NCBI GenBank assembly: GCA_958448515.1
Contig: CAUDEF010000007.1
Location: forward strand, 1 to 64,000
Direction of reading: 5' to 3'
Source: an uncultured Phascolarctobacterium sp.
GTDB lineage: Bacteria; Bacillota; Negativicutes; Acidaminococcales; Acidaminococcaceae
DNA: 64,000 bases
The notes beneath the pieces are model-generated. The model was not told the DNA's origin. It ran no database searches and saw only the letters and a list, made by a program, of their open reading frames with translations. Position numbers and translations under genes: made by a program. Positions 27,474 to 35,290 of this stretch are shown one piece after another; positions within the stretch are counted from its first letter, which is position 1, and the number at the start of each line of letters is the position of its first letter.

Positions 27474-28686
27474 TTTCACTGCTCCAAGTACAATACACAG
27501 CTTCCATTACCTCCTGAACGGATGTAATCCCCTGTAAAATTTTACTTTTTCCATCATCAGACATAGTTTTGTATTGCTCTTTTTCCAGATAACTGTACAT
27601 TTCCCGTTCACTTGCTCTTTGCATAATCAGTTCCATTAATTTATCATCAAGTACAACAACTTCCTGTATAGCAATACGCCCCTTATATCCGGTAAAATTA
27701 CATTCTGTACATCCTTTTGGTTCATAAATACACGTATCACCACAGCATTCTAAAAATGTTTTTTCTGCTGCAGATACTGTTTTGCAAACTTTGCATGAAG
27801 GACACAGACGGCGAACCAAACGCTGTGCAACAATTCCTTTTAAGGTATTACTTAACAAATATGGTTCTACTCCCATATCTAATAACCTCGTAACAGCACC
27901 AACAGCACTGTTTGTATGCAATGTGCTTAAGACAAGATGCCCTGTTAATGCAGACTGCACAGCAATCTCTGTAGTTTCAGTATCTCGTATCTCTCCAATC
28001 ATAATAACATTCGGATCTTGCCTTACTATTGATCTAAGTCCCTTAGCAAAGGTAAGACCAGCCTTATTATTAACAGCAACCTGATTGATTCCTGTAATTT
28101 TATATTCTATAGGCTCTTCGATAGTAATAATATTTTTATCTTCTGCGTTAATTGAATTTAAAACTGCATATAGTGTAGTTGATTTACCACTTCCTGTAGG
28201 CCCTGTTACCAAAACCATGCCATATGGCAAAGTATACAGATGTTTAAATTTACTGAAATTATCCGCTGAAAAATTTAAAAAGTTTATATCAAGTAACGCC
28301 GATGCTTTATCAAGAATTCGTATAACAACTTTTTCTCCCCGCACAGTTGGTAAAGTTGAAATACGCAAATCAATTAATCTTCCATCAAATTTGTATTCCA
28401 ATCTTCCATCCTGCGGCAGACGCTTTTCAGCAATGTCCATACCACTGATTACCTTGATACGGGAGACAACAGAGCTCAGCATATTTAAATCCAGTAAACG
28501 TAATGTTTGCAGTTTGCCATCTATTCTCATTCTGGCACGAAGTCTTGTATCCAAAGGTTCAATATGAATATCGCTTGCTTTGTTTTGAATGGCATAATTT
28601 AATATTTCATCAACAACTCTTGCTGCATTTACATCTCCTTTAACAACCTGACCGGAAACAGCAGTATATGGCGTAAAATTGTTCAA
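27466..28686 (-). CDS. GspE/PilB-type assembly ATPase (short form)
   Basis: 406 residues, about 150 shorter than typical PilB because the N-terminal MshE/T2SSE_N domains are absent; the protein begins almost at the N2 domain (NKASDIHIEPLDTRLRARMR). Walker A is VTGPTGSGKSTTLYAV, the Walker B region VIMIGEIRDTETTEIA, and the zinc tetracysteine CPSC...CTEC loop is present near residues 295-335. It powers pilin polymerisation or type II secretion. The start is TTG at 28686 with GGAG eight bases upstream. It is divergent from the PilP-like/secretin pair. I leave the symbol blank because PilB and GspE cannot be separated on this short form. Confidence 0.88.
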   Translation of the reverse strand: MNNFTPYTAVSGQVVKGDVNAARVVDEILNYAIQNKASDIHIEPLDTRLRARMRIDGKLQTLRLLDLNMLSSVVSRIKVISGMDIAEKRLPQDGRLEYKFDGRLIDLRISTLPTVRGEKVVIRILDKASALLDINFLNFSADNFSKFKHLYTLPYGMVLVTGPTGSGKSTTLYAVLNSINAEDKNIITIEEPIEYKITGINQVAVNNKAGLTFAKGLRSIVRQDPNVIMIGEIRDTETTEIAVQSALTGHLVLSTLHTNSAVGAVTRLLDMGVEPYLLSNTLKGIVAQRLVRRLCPSCKVCKTVSAAEKTFLECCGDTCIYEPKGCTECNFTGYKGRIAIQEVVVLDDKLMELIMQRASEREMYSYLEKEQYKTMSDDGKSKILQGITSVQEVMEAVYCTWSSEND

Positions 28687-28863
28687 AAAATCATCTCCAA
28701 AATATTTATAACAAAATTTATTGTAACATCAAAAATTTTTTACGCAAGGTTATTTTTGAATTTTCTAAATTTTTTATATTTTCATAATTTTCTATTGCAT
28801 TTTAGTATTTATTGTACTACAATGAAATCACTTTTTATTTTTATCGTCAAAGGTCTTTTTATT

Positions 28864-29262
28864 ATGAAATCTACAAAATATATTCGCAATCTTACTATTT
28901 TAGCAATTTTTCTTATAACTTTTTTCTGCAGTAAATCATCAGATGTTTTAAATACTGCCAACGCCCAATCATCTGCTAACCTTTCCGCAAATGATTTATT
29001 TATTAAAAATCCCTTTTTGTCTCCGGCAAAAGTAAACAATAACCATACTTCTCCACAACAGAAAAAGCCTGCTTTACCCGTATTAAAAGGAACAATTATA
29101 GGATTCAAAAAAACAGCTATAATTGAGTATCAAAATCAAAGTAATTTTTATTACGAAGGTCAGTACATAGGACCTTATAAACTGGAAAAAATAACTTCAA
29201 CCTTAGTACAGTTAAACAATAATCAGACAGTACTGACCTTGACAATAGAGGATCAAAAATGA
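28864..29262 (+). CDS. PilP/GspC-like periplasmic protein
   Basis: 132 residues from the ATG at 28864 (an upstream in-frame ATG would add 36 poorly structured residues). An N-terminal hydrophobic anchor (about 8-22) is followed by a low-complexity stretch and NPFLSP, then a small beta domain beginning LKGTIIGFKKTAIIEY. The NPF motif plus small beta domain before a secretin gene fits inner-membrane partners of secretins (PilP or GspC HR domain). Its stop overlaps the secretin ATG by four bases. The function is assigned by context and weak similarity. Confidence 0.55.
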   Translation: MKSTKYIRNLTILAIFLITFFCSKSSDVLNTANAQSSANLSANDLFIKNPFLSPAKVNNNHTSPQQKKPALPVLKGTIIGFKKTAIIEYQNQSNFYYEGQYIGPYKLEKITSTLVQLNNNQTVLTLTIEDQK

Positions 29263-30509
29263 ACAAAAATTTTAAAATATCTTTTCTGACATTGCTTACC
29301 CTGTCATTTTTAGTTTTAACTCCCTGCCATGCAGAAAATAATATTACGCTTAACATAAAAAACGGAGAAGTTCAGGATGTTTTGAGTGCATTAGCCTGTG
29401 GAAGCGGGAAAAATATTGTTACTGATAGCTCTGTTCATGGACGCATAAGCCTAAATATAGCTGACGTTCCCTTCACTGATGCTTTAAATCTCATTACATC
29501 AGCCAGCGGATTAGCCTATAACATAACAAATAACAATATTATTGTTTCAAACGCAGATAATATTAATAAAAATACAAACAATATAACAGTAATTAAGTTA
29601 AACTATCTGAACTGCAAGAATCTGGAATCAACTGTAAAAGACTTACTCCCATCATGTAAAACAAGTATCGAACCAATAACTAACTCCATCATTTTTACAG
29701 GCTCTTTTAACGAAGCCAACAAATTACAGCAGCTTATAAAAAATATTGACCAGCCTAACAAACAGGTAACTTTAGAAGCAAAAATTATTGCTCTCAATAA
29801 GGAAGATAGCGAAAATCTTGGTATAAATTGGAATTGGGATAATATTCCTCAGAGAGATAGTCAAAACAGCCATAATAATGAAAATCCTGCTGATGACAGT
29901 TATCACGGCAGTATAAAACTTGGACACAACTATACTTTTAATTTTTCAGCAACCTTAAACGCTATGTTCTCCAGCGGTAAAGCTAAAATTTTAGCCAGTC
30001 CAAGAATAATAACACTTCCTGGGCAGGAAGCCAGTATATTTATAGGTGATCACATTCCTGTTCAGACAGAAAAACATGACAGCAGCGGATTTTACACATC
30101 AACTGAATATCTGGATGCAGGTATAAAACTCACGTATAATCCAATCATAAGTGCAGACGGTAAAATGATTACAGCTCAGGTTCATACAGAAGTAAGCACG
30201 CCTTCGCTGATAAGTGAGTTGAAAAATTATAAGATTACCAGCAGAACTGCAACAACAAATGTAAGTATGCTAAGCGGCGAAACACTTATAATTGGTGGTT
30301 TGATTAACGAAGAAGAACAAAAAACAATACAAAAAATCCCCTTCCTTTCAAATATTCCACTACTCGGAGAACTTTTTAAAAATAAATCTTTCAGAAAAAA
30401 TAAAACAGAAGTAGTTATGATTTTAACACCATATATAACAGATGCCGGAAAATCCCCTGCAATTTATAGCAATCCAGAAGATTTATCTGACAATACTCTG
30501 TCTGAATAA
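29259..30509 (+). CDS. Secretin of a type IV pilus / type II secretion system (PilQ/GspD-like)
   Basis: 416 residues with a signal peptide (cleavage probably after CHA, about residue 25). An STN/N0 domain follows (LNIKNGEVQDVLSALA), then one N1-like domain (VIKLNYLNCKNLES), then the secretin channel domain (ASPRIITLPGQEASIFIGDHIPV and, at the end, TEVVMILTPYIT). At this length it has fewer N domains than PilQ or GspD. It forms a ring in an outer membrane, which is the clearest sign in the window of a diderm envelope. Confidence 0.88.
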   Translation: MNKNFKISFLTLLTLSFLVLTPCHAENNITLNIKNGEVQDVLSALACGSGKNIVTDSSVHGRISLNIADVPFTDALNLITSASGLAYNITNNNIIVSNADNINKNTNNITVIKLNYLNCKNLESTVKDLLPSCKTSIEPITNSIIFTGSFNEANKLQQLIKNIDQPNKQVTLEAKIIALNKEDSENLGINWNWDNIPQRDSQNSHNNENPADDSYHGSIKLGHNYTFNFSATLNAMFSSGKAKILASPRIITLPGQEASIFIGDHIPVQTEKHDSSGFYTSTEYLDAGIKLTYNPIISADGKMITAQVHTEVSTPSLISELKNYKITSRTATTNVSMLSGETLIIGGLINEEEQKTIQKIPFLSNIPLLGELFKNKSFRKNKTEVVMILTPYITDAGKSPAIYSNPEDLSDNTLSE

Positions 30510-30620
30510 TTTATAAAAATGTTTTAAATATCATTTTGGGTAGGATTTTATTAATATATGCTTTTCTTGCATATCTATAAATTTTTAAAAGCAAGTTATC
30601 TTGTATAATGTTTTATAAAA

Positions 30621-30650
30621 AAAGGATGTACTTTTAAAAGTACATCCTTT
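30621..30650 (+). terminator. Terminator after the secretin gene
   Basis: Perfect palindrome AAAGGATGTACTTTT / AAAAGTACATCCTTT followed by TTTCTT. Confidence 0.8.
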
Positions 30651-30855
30651 TTTCTTATTTTTATGTATGAAAACTATTTGGAGTAAAAATGGAGTAATGA
30701 AATAGTTTTACCTATTTTCAGACAAATGAAGTGACCCCAAAAAGTTAGACAATAATAAAAATTATAAATTGGAATTGTCAATGTTTTGTGGACACAAAAT
30801 TAAGCGGATTTTGTGTCCACAAAACATTGACAATTCCAAAGGCTGGTATTTTTTT
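30651..30855. other. Gene-free stretch with IS-end relic and inverted repeat, upstream of the recombinase
   Basis: With the terminator this makes 346 bases without a gene (30510-30855). It holds a short inverted repeat AAAACTATTT...AAATAGTTTT around a tandem GGAGTAAAAATGGAGTAA (about 30668-30707), an IS3-family-like end TGACCCCAAAAAGTTAGAC beginning at 30732 with no transposase attached, and the 29-bp inverted repeat listed separately. No open frame of note. Confidence 0.6.
30771..30837. repeat. Perfect 29-bp inverted repeat with 9-base spacer
   Basis: Arm 30771-30799 (GGAATTGTCAATGTTTTGTG then GACACAAAA) is repeated exactly, inverted, at 30809-30837; the spacer is TTAAGCGGA. It ends 18 bases before the ATG of the serine recombinase. 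It is not followed by a T-run, so it is not a typical terminator. It could be a recombination site, two abutted IS ends, or a leader hairpin. Confidence 0.9.
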
Positions 30856-32394
30856 ATGTCCGAAATCAAAAACGCAGTTATTTATGCACGCTTCTCCTCT
30901 GATATGCAGCGTGAAGAATCTATCGAAGCGCAGGTTCGTGCCTGCACCGAATACTGCAGAAAAAAACATTATGTTGTAACTAACATCTATGTGGATGAAG
31001 CTAAGAGTGCGCGCGACATTATCAAACGTGATGCATACAATCAAATGATGGCCGATGCAATTGAGCATAAATTTGATGTCATTATTTTTCATAAAATTGA
31101 CCGCAATGCACGTAATGAATTTAATTATTACTCTTTTAAGAATACCCTCTCCCAGCTGGGTATTGGCTATGAATATGCTGCTCAAAATATAGATTTTTCT
31201 CCAGAGGGCCAAATGATGGAAAATATGTTGGTCGGCTTTGCAGCTTATTACAGTCGCAACCTTGCTAAAGAAACTAAAAAAGGTTTAAATGAGAACGCTT
31301 ATAAAGCTCAGTTTAACGGCGGCAAACCTCCCCTGGGATATAAAATCGTCGATAAAAAATATGTTATAGAACCGGTTGAAGCTGAAGCAGTCAAATTAAT
31401 TTTTGACTTGTATATCTCCGGACATGGTTACGGCTCTATAGCACGTACTCTCGCTGCCAAAGGTTTTAAAACTCGCGAAGGCAGAGATTTCGGCAAAAAC
31501 AGTCTGTACGACATTTTAGGCAATGAGAAGTATACTGGCACCTATACGTTTAATAAAACCAACAGAAAAGAAAACAGACCACGAAACATGCATGTTGATA
31601 ACCCTGCTGATGACTTTATCAGAATTGAAGATGCTATTCCTGCTATTATCAGCAAAAGTGATTTCGAAATAGCAAAAAAAATTAAACAACACAATAAGAA
31701 AAAAGCTGGCTCCTACAAAGCAAAGGCATATTACTTATTATCCGGTAAAATTTTTTGCGGACACTGTGGATCAACAATGACTGGACATAGGACTACAAGC
31801 CGGAAAAAAGAATATGTTTACTATAACTGCAACAGACACGAGCGCTTAGTTACTGATAAATGCCCTCAATCACGCTTGAGCCGTGATGCTATAGAAAAAT
31901 TAGTTCTCGAAAAAATAGAAAGAGAAATATTTTCTCCAATTGCTAAAGAAAATATTTCTCAATTTTTGGCAACAGAATATGAAAAGTTCGTAAGATCAGT
32001 GTCTGAAAAAACATCTTCTCTTTCATCAGAAAAAGCAATTGCCGAAAGAAAACTGAATAATTTATACGAACTTGTAGAAAATGGTGAAGCTGATGAGTTT
32101 ATTATCGGCAGAATAAATAAATTAAAAAGCGAAATTAATTTGCTTCAGGATAAAATTAAATCCAATAATTGTGTGAAAGATATGCATATTATTACCCAAA
32201 AAGAAATTTTAGATATTCTTACCTACTTACATGATGATGTATATACAAAAAATAATACTGATGCGCAACAAATTTTAATAAATTTATTTGTTGATAAGGT
32301 TATTGTAGATAATAAAAAAATCTCTCTGCAGTTAACCACAGAGAGAATTTTAGATATGGCTGGTGCCGAAGGCCGGACTCGAACCGGCACGTAG
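30856..32394 (+). CDS. Large serine recombinase ending inside a tRNA-Leu gene
   Basis: 512 residues from the ATG at 30856 (no strong ribosome site; AAAGG lies about 15 bases upstream). The resolvase domain starts AVIYARFSSDMQREESIEAQ with nucleophile Ser in RFSS. The recombinase domain (about 160-270) has GGKPPLGYKI and GYGSIARTLAAKG, then a zinc ribbon with CGHCGS and a later CNRH...CPQ, then a coiled coil (about 380-430). The final residues GAEGRTRTGT are encoded by the complementary strand of the tRNA-Leu 3' end. Such enzymes integrate or excise elements without host factors. No cargo genes or second attachment site are visible nearby. Confidence 0.9.
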   Translation: MSEIKNAVIYARFSSDMQREESIEAQVRACTEYCRKKHYVVTNIYVDEAKSARDIIKRDAYNQMMADAIEHKFDVIIFHKIDRNARNEFNYYSFKNTLSQLGIGYEYAAQNIDFSPEGQMMENMLVGFAAYYSRNLAKETKKGLNENAYKAQFNGGKPPLGYKIVDKKYVIEPVEAEAVKLIFDLYISGHGYGSIARTLAAKGFKTREGRDFGKNSLYDILGNEKYTGTYTFNKTNRKENRPRNMHVDNPADDFIRIEDAIPAIISKSDFEIAKKIKQHNKKKAGSYKAKAYYLLSGKIFCGHCGSTMTGHRTTSRKKEYVYYNCNRHERLVTDKCPQSRLSRDAIEKLVLEKIEREIFSPIAKENISQFLATEYEKFVRSVSEKTSSLSSEKAIAERKLNNLYELVENGEADEFIIGRINKLKSEINLLQDKIKSNNCVKDMHIITQKEILDILTYLHDDVYTKNNTDAQQILINLFVDKVIVDNKKISLQLTTERILDMAGAEGRTRTGT

Positions 32395-32448
32395 GGCTAC
32401 TACGCTTGATTTTGAGTCAAGTGCGTCTGCCAATTCCGCCACTTCGGC
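32361..32448 (-). tRNA. tRNA-Leu, anticodon CAA
   Basis: 88 bases including an encoded CCA (32361-32363). Acceptor GCCGAAG / CTTCGGC with discriminator A; anticodon arm CTTGA-CTCAAAA-TCAAG gives anticodon CAA; a long variable arm as in class II leucine tRNAs; T arm GCCGG-TTCGAGT-CCGGC. Its 3' 34 bases overlap the end of the serine recombinase gene on the opposite strand. It has a consensus promoter. Confidence 0.97.
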
Positions 32449-32478
32449 ATTTCGTTCCATCAACTCGGAACAATAACT

Positions 32479-32507
32479 ATTATATATATAAAGTTATGTT
32501 TTGTCAA
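32479..32507 (-). promoter_or_regulatory. Consensus sigma-70-type promoter of tRNA-Leu
   Basis: On the minus strand TTGACA (32507-32502), a 17-base AT-rich spacer and TATAAT (32484-32479): a perfect match to both hexamers, about 30 bases before the tRNA 5' end. Confidence 0.85.
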
Positions 32508-32524
32508 CACATTTTTATATTTTT

Positions 32525-33010
32525 TTAGAACATTATATCTCCAGGCTGATAATCAACTGTAGTCTTAACAAAAGCAATCTCATTACAATATGGATATTGC
32601 GGGCAGTAAACACACTCTTTCCACACTTTTTGCGGCAACTTCTCTTTTGCAGTCTCTATATAATCGCACTTAGCAAAAAATCCCGGCTGATATGTAAGCG
32701 TAAAAAACATTTTTACGCCTCTTTCAATACCTTCCTGCTCTAACAAAGCAACTATACGTCTTCCTATACCGGAACATTTTAACTCCGGATCTACCGCAAG
32801 AGAACGTATTTCTGCAAGTCTGTCCCACACAAAATGCAATGCTCCGCAACCAACAAGTCTGTTATTTTCCACAGCGACAATATAATCACGCAAATTCTCG
32901 TAAATACTGTTACGGGAACGAGGAAGCATTAATCCTTCTTTTGCGTAATCATTCAAAAGTTTATGTATGTTTTCAACATCACTAAATTTAGCAGCTCGAT
33001 ATATAATCAT
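32525..33010 (-). CDS. GNAT N-acetyltransferase, short ArgA-like
   Basis: 161 residues from the ATG at 33010 behind GGAG. It has the acetyl-CoA loop of GNAT proteins in LKCSGIGRRIVALLEQEG after IRSLAVDPE, and a C-terminal cysteine pair in ECVYCPQYPYCNE. The layout resembles short N-acetylglutamate synthases of arginine synthesis, but no arg gene is nearby. It lies 35 bases downstream of the hydrogenase operon on the same strand and may be co-transcribed; the CxxCPxxxxC feature suggests metal binding. Confidence 0.7.
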   Translation of the reverse strand: MIIYRAAKFSDVENIHKLLNDYAKEGLMLPRSRNSIYENLRDYIVAVENNRLVGCGALHFVWDRLAEIRSLAVDPELKCSGIGRRIVALLEQEGIERGVKMFFTLTYQPGFFAKCDYIETAKEKLPQKVWKECVYCPQYPYCNEIAFVKTTVDYQPGDIMF

Positions 33011-33045
33011 AAGCTTCACAACTCCTCAAAATATTTTATACAGAT

Positions 33046-33768
33046 TTAAAGCCTTTCGTTTAACATATCTGCCGCAGCACACAATGCAATAATCATAGCA
33101 CCAGGTCTTGGCGGACAACCCGGAACTGCAATGTCAACAGGAACCACATCAGAAACTTTTCCAACAACTGCATATGTACTGCCGTAAGTTTCCCCACCAC
33201 TTGCACATACACCGCAAGCCATAACAAGGCAAGGTTTTAGCATTGCAGCATAAGTCATTTTCAATGCCTGTTCCAAATTGCGTGTAACCACTCCTGTAAC
33301 CATAATCATATCTGCATGGCGCGGAGAGGCAACAAAAGCTATGCCAAATCGGTGTAAGTCATAAACGGGATTACTCAATGCACCCATTTCAAAATCACAT
33401 GCATTGCAGCTGCCTGCATCCATATGCCTAACATGTAAAGATCTTCCCAATTTTTCCTTGATTCTGTCTGCAATAACAACCTGTGTTTCTGTAAGTATTT
33501 CAGCAAGAACGTCTTTACTTGTATGCTGCAACATTTTTTTAGAACACGCATCAACACATTTACCGCAAAAGATGCACTTATTGTAATCTATTTTTAATAC
33601 TCCGTCAACAAAGTTAACCGCTCCTACCGGGCATGCTTCAGCACACTGCATGCATCCATCACAATTATTAAGACATTGCAGAGCCCCGCGCATTCTTTTG
33701 TGTCCCGATGTAACTATATTTTCCGTAACTATTTTTTTTGATAAAATAGCTTCTATCATTTTCAACAT
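33046..33768 (-). CDS. Group 4 [NiFe]-hydrogenase small subunit fused to an N-terminal 2[4Fe-4S] ferredoxin domain (HyfH-HyfI-like)
   Basis: 240 residues from the ATG at 33768 (AGGGG nine bases upstream; a TTG two codons earlier is possible). Residues about 30-80 hold two ferredoxin motifs (CDGCMQCAEACP and CIFCGKCVDAC), the role normally played by a separate HyfH/NuoI-like subunit. The rest is the NuoB-like small subunit with the proximal-cluster cysteines in GSCNACDFEMGAL, MACGVCASGG and VPGCPPRP. It carries electrons from ferredoxin to the NiFe site. It is last in the hydrogenase operon, six bases after the large subunit. Confidence 0.85.
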   Translation of the reverse strand: MLKMIEAILSKKIVTENIVTSGHKRMRGALQCLNNCDGCMQCAEACPVGAVNFVDGVLKIDYNKCIFCGKCVDACSKKMLQHTSKDVLAEILTETQVVIADRIKEKLGRSLHVRHMDAGSCNACDFEMGALSNPVYDLHRFGIAFVASPRHADMIMVTGVVTRNLEQALKMTYAAMLKPCLVMACGVCASGGETYGSTYAVVGKVSDVVPVDIAVPGCPPRPGAMIIALCAAADMLNERL

Positions 33769-33780
33769 ATACAAGAACCC

Positions 33781-35286
33781 CTATCTGTCAAGGCAAGCGT
33801 AACAAAGCTCAAAACTTTTATTTATAAGCGGAAAATCAGGAATAATATCTCCCTGAACAGCCAATGTCAGAGCAGGCCAGTTAGGATAAGACGCAGAGCG
33901 AACAAACAAGCGGTCAATTTTTTGTTCTTCATCCAAAATCAGCCAATGAAGATTATCTCCTCGTGCACTTTCACTGATTCCCCAGCTTCCTTCACCTGTC
34001 TTCAAATCACCTAAAGCAACGCTTATTTCAGCATCATTATTACGTCTTAAATTAGCAATCAACTGTTTTATAATATTTACGCTTTCGTAAACCTCACCAA
34101 TACGTACTTTAATACGTGCTTCAACATCGCCTGCTGTTTCAGTTACAACAGAAAAATCAAGCTCATCATAGATGCCATAACCCATATCTTTTCTGCTGTC
34201 ACGGTTTATTCCACTGGCTCTGGCACCAACACCAACCATGGCAAGATCAAAAGCTGTACTTTGTTTTATAATACCTGTTGTTCTTATTCTGTTCACAAAG
34301 TTGTTCTGTTCCCACATAATATGCACTATGTCTTTATATTCTTTGACCAGTTCATCCAGTGTTTCTGATATTTCTTCCAGCATCTGATCTGTAATATCTT
34401 CACGGACGCCGCCGGGAATAATAAGTCCACGCAAAAATCTGTTTCCTGCAATCATTTCATTTAACTGCATTAAGGATTCTTTTAATCGCGATCCCATGCT
34501 GATAATCGGTGAAAAACCAACGCCTGCGCAAACATTACCTGTATCACCAACATGATTATATAACCTTTCCAGTTCTGCAGCCAATGTTCTTATCAGCCAA
34601 GCTCTCTGAGGAATCTTGGCTTCTGACAATTTCTCCACAGCCTGACAATAGCTGAGTGTATTGGCAATGCTGCATGCTCCGCAAATTCTTTCAATAATGG
34701 GCAAAGCTTCATAAACACTTTTGCCTTCAACTGCTTTCTCAATGCCTCTGTGCGTAAAAAACAGTTTGGCATCCAGCTGCAGCATGGCTTCACCAGCCTG
34801 ACTGAATCTAAAATGACCCGGTTCAATAATACCTGCATGAATAGGACCTACAGGAACTTCATACAAACCTTCACCCTTAGCAGTCAATATTTCATAATCT
34901 CTGTTTCCTCGAGCCTCATAATCAACAGGATATTTTTTTAATAAAGGATGAAAATTCTTAGGAAAAGTTTCATGCAAAACCAAAGGCCGTAAATCAGGAT
35001 GTCCTATCGGTTCAAATCCAAACATATCCTTCAGTTCTCGTTCATACCAGGCTGCTGCAGGAATAACAGTGGTAAGTGATGGATATTCTAATTGATCTGT
35101 GTCTTCAAATACAGCTTTTACAATATCCATATCTCTTTTTTCTGTATTATAGAATAAACAATAAATGGCTAGTCCTCCACCATGTAAAGTTTCATCAGCA
35201 CCAAACATTGCAGCCAATGGATATTTGCCATTATCGCTGTATATATTAGCTGCACCACGCAAATTTTCCGGTCTTACCTGAAGCAT
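33781..35286 (-). CDS. Group 4 [NiFe]-hydrogenase large subunit, HyfG/HycE-like
   Basis: 501 residues from the ATG at 35286, seven bases after GGGAGGC. The N-terminal 120 residues are NuoC-like (YERELKDMFGFEPIGHPDLR) and the rest NuoD-like. Both nickel-ligand pairs are present: Cys202 and Cys205 in ERICGACS, and Cys495 and Cys498 in ELCYACLDR at the extreme C-terminus. This separates it from complex I NuoD, which lacks them. In the L1 motif the usual His four residues after the second Cys is Asn209. The C-terminus stops just after CxxCxxR, so no cleavable extension is present, as in other group 4 enzymes without processing peptides. Confidence 0.87.
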   Translation of the reverse strand: MLQVRPENLRGAANIYSDNGKYPLAAMFGADETLHGGGLAIYCLFYNTEKRDMDIVKAVFEDTDQLEYPSLTTVIPAAAWYERELKDMFGFEPIGHPDLRPLVLHETFPKNFHPLLKKYPVDYEARGNRDYEILTAKGEGLYEVPVGPIHAGIIEPGHFRFSQAGEAMLQLDAKLFFTHRGIEKAVEGKSVYEALPIIERICGACSIANTLSYCQAVEKLSEAKIPQRAWLIRTLAAELERLYNHVGDTGNVCAGVGFSPIISMGSRLKESLMQLNEMIAGNRFLRGLIIPGGVREDITDQMLEEISETLDELVKEYKDIVHIMWEQNNFVNRIRTTGIIKQSTAFDLAMVGVGARASGINRDSRKDMGYGIYDELDFSVVTETAGDVEARIKVRIGEVYESVNIIKQLIANLRRNNDAEISVALGDLKTGEGSWGISESARGDNLHWLILDEEQKIDRLFVRSASYPNWPALTLAVQGDIIPDFPLINKSFELCYACLDR

Positions 35287-35290
35287 ATAC

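Noticed and set aside
30769..30855. N-terminal extension of the recombinase through the inverted repeat
   Set aside because: Translated palindrome has no resolvase similarity; conserved sequence begins at MSEIKNAVIYARFSS (30856).
30510..30860. Second attachment site matching the tRNA-Leu 3' end
   Set aside because: No copy of the T-arm/acceptor sequence found upstream of the recombinase within the window.
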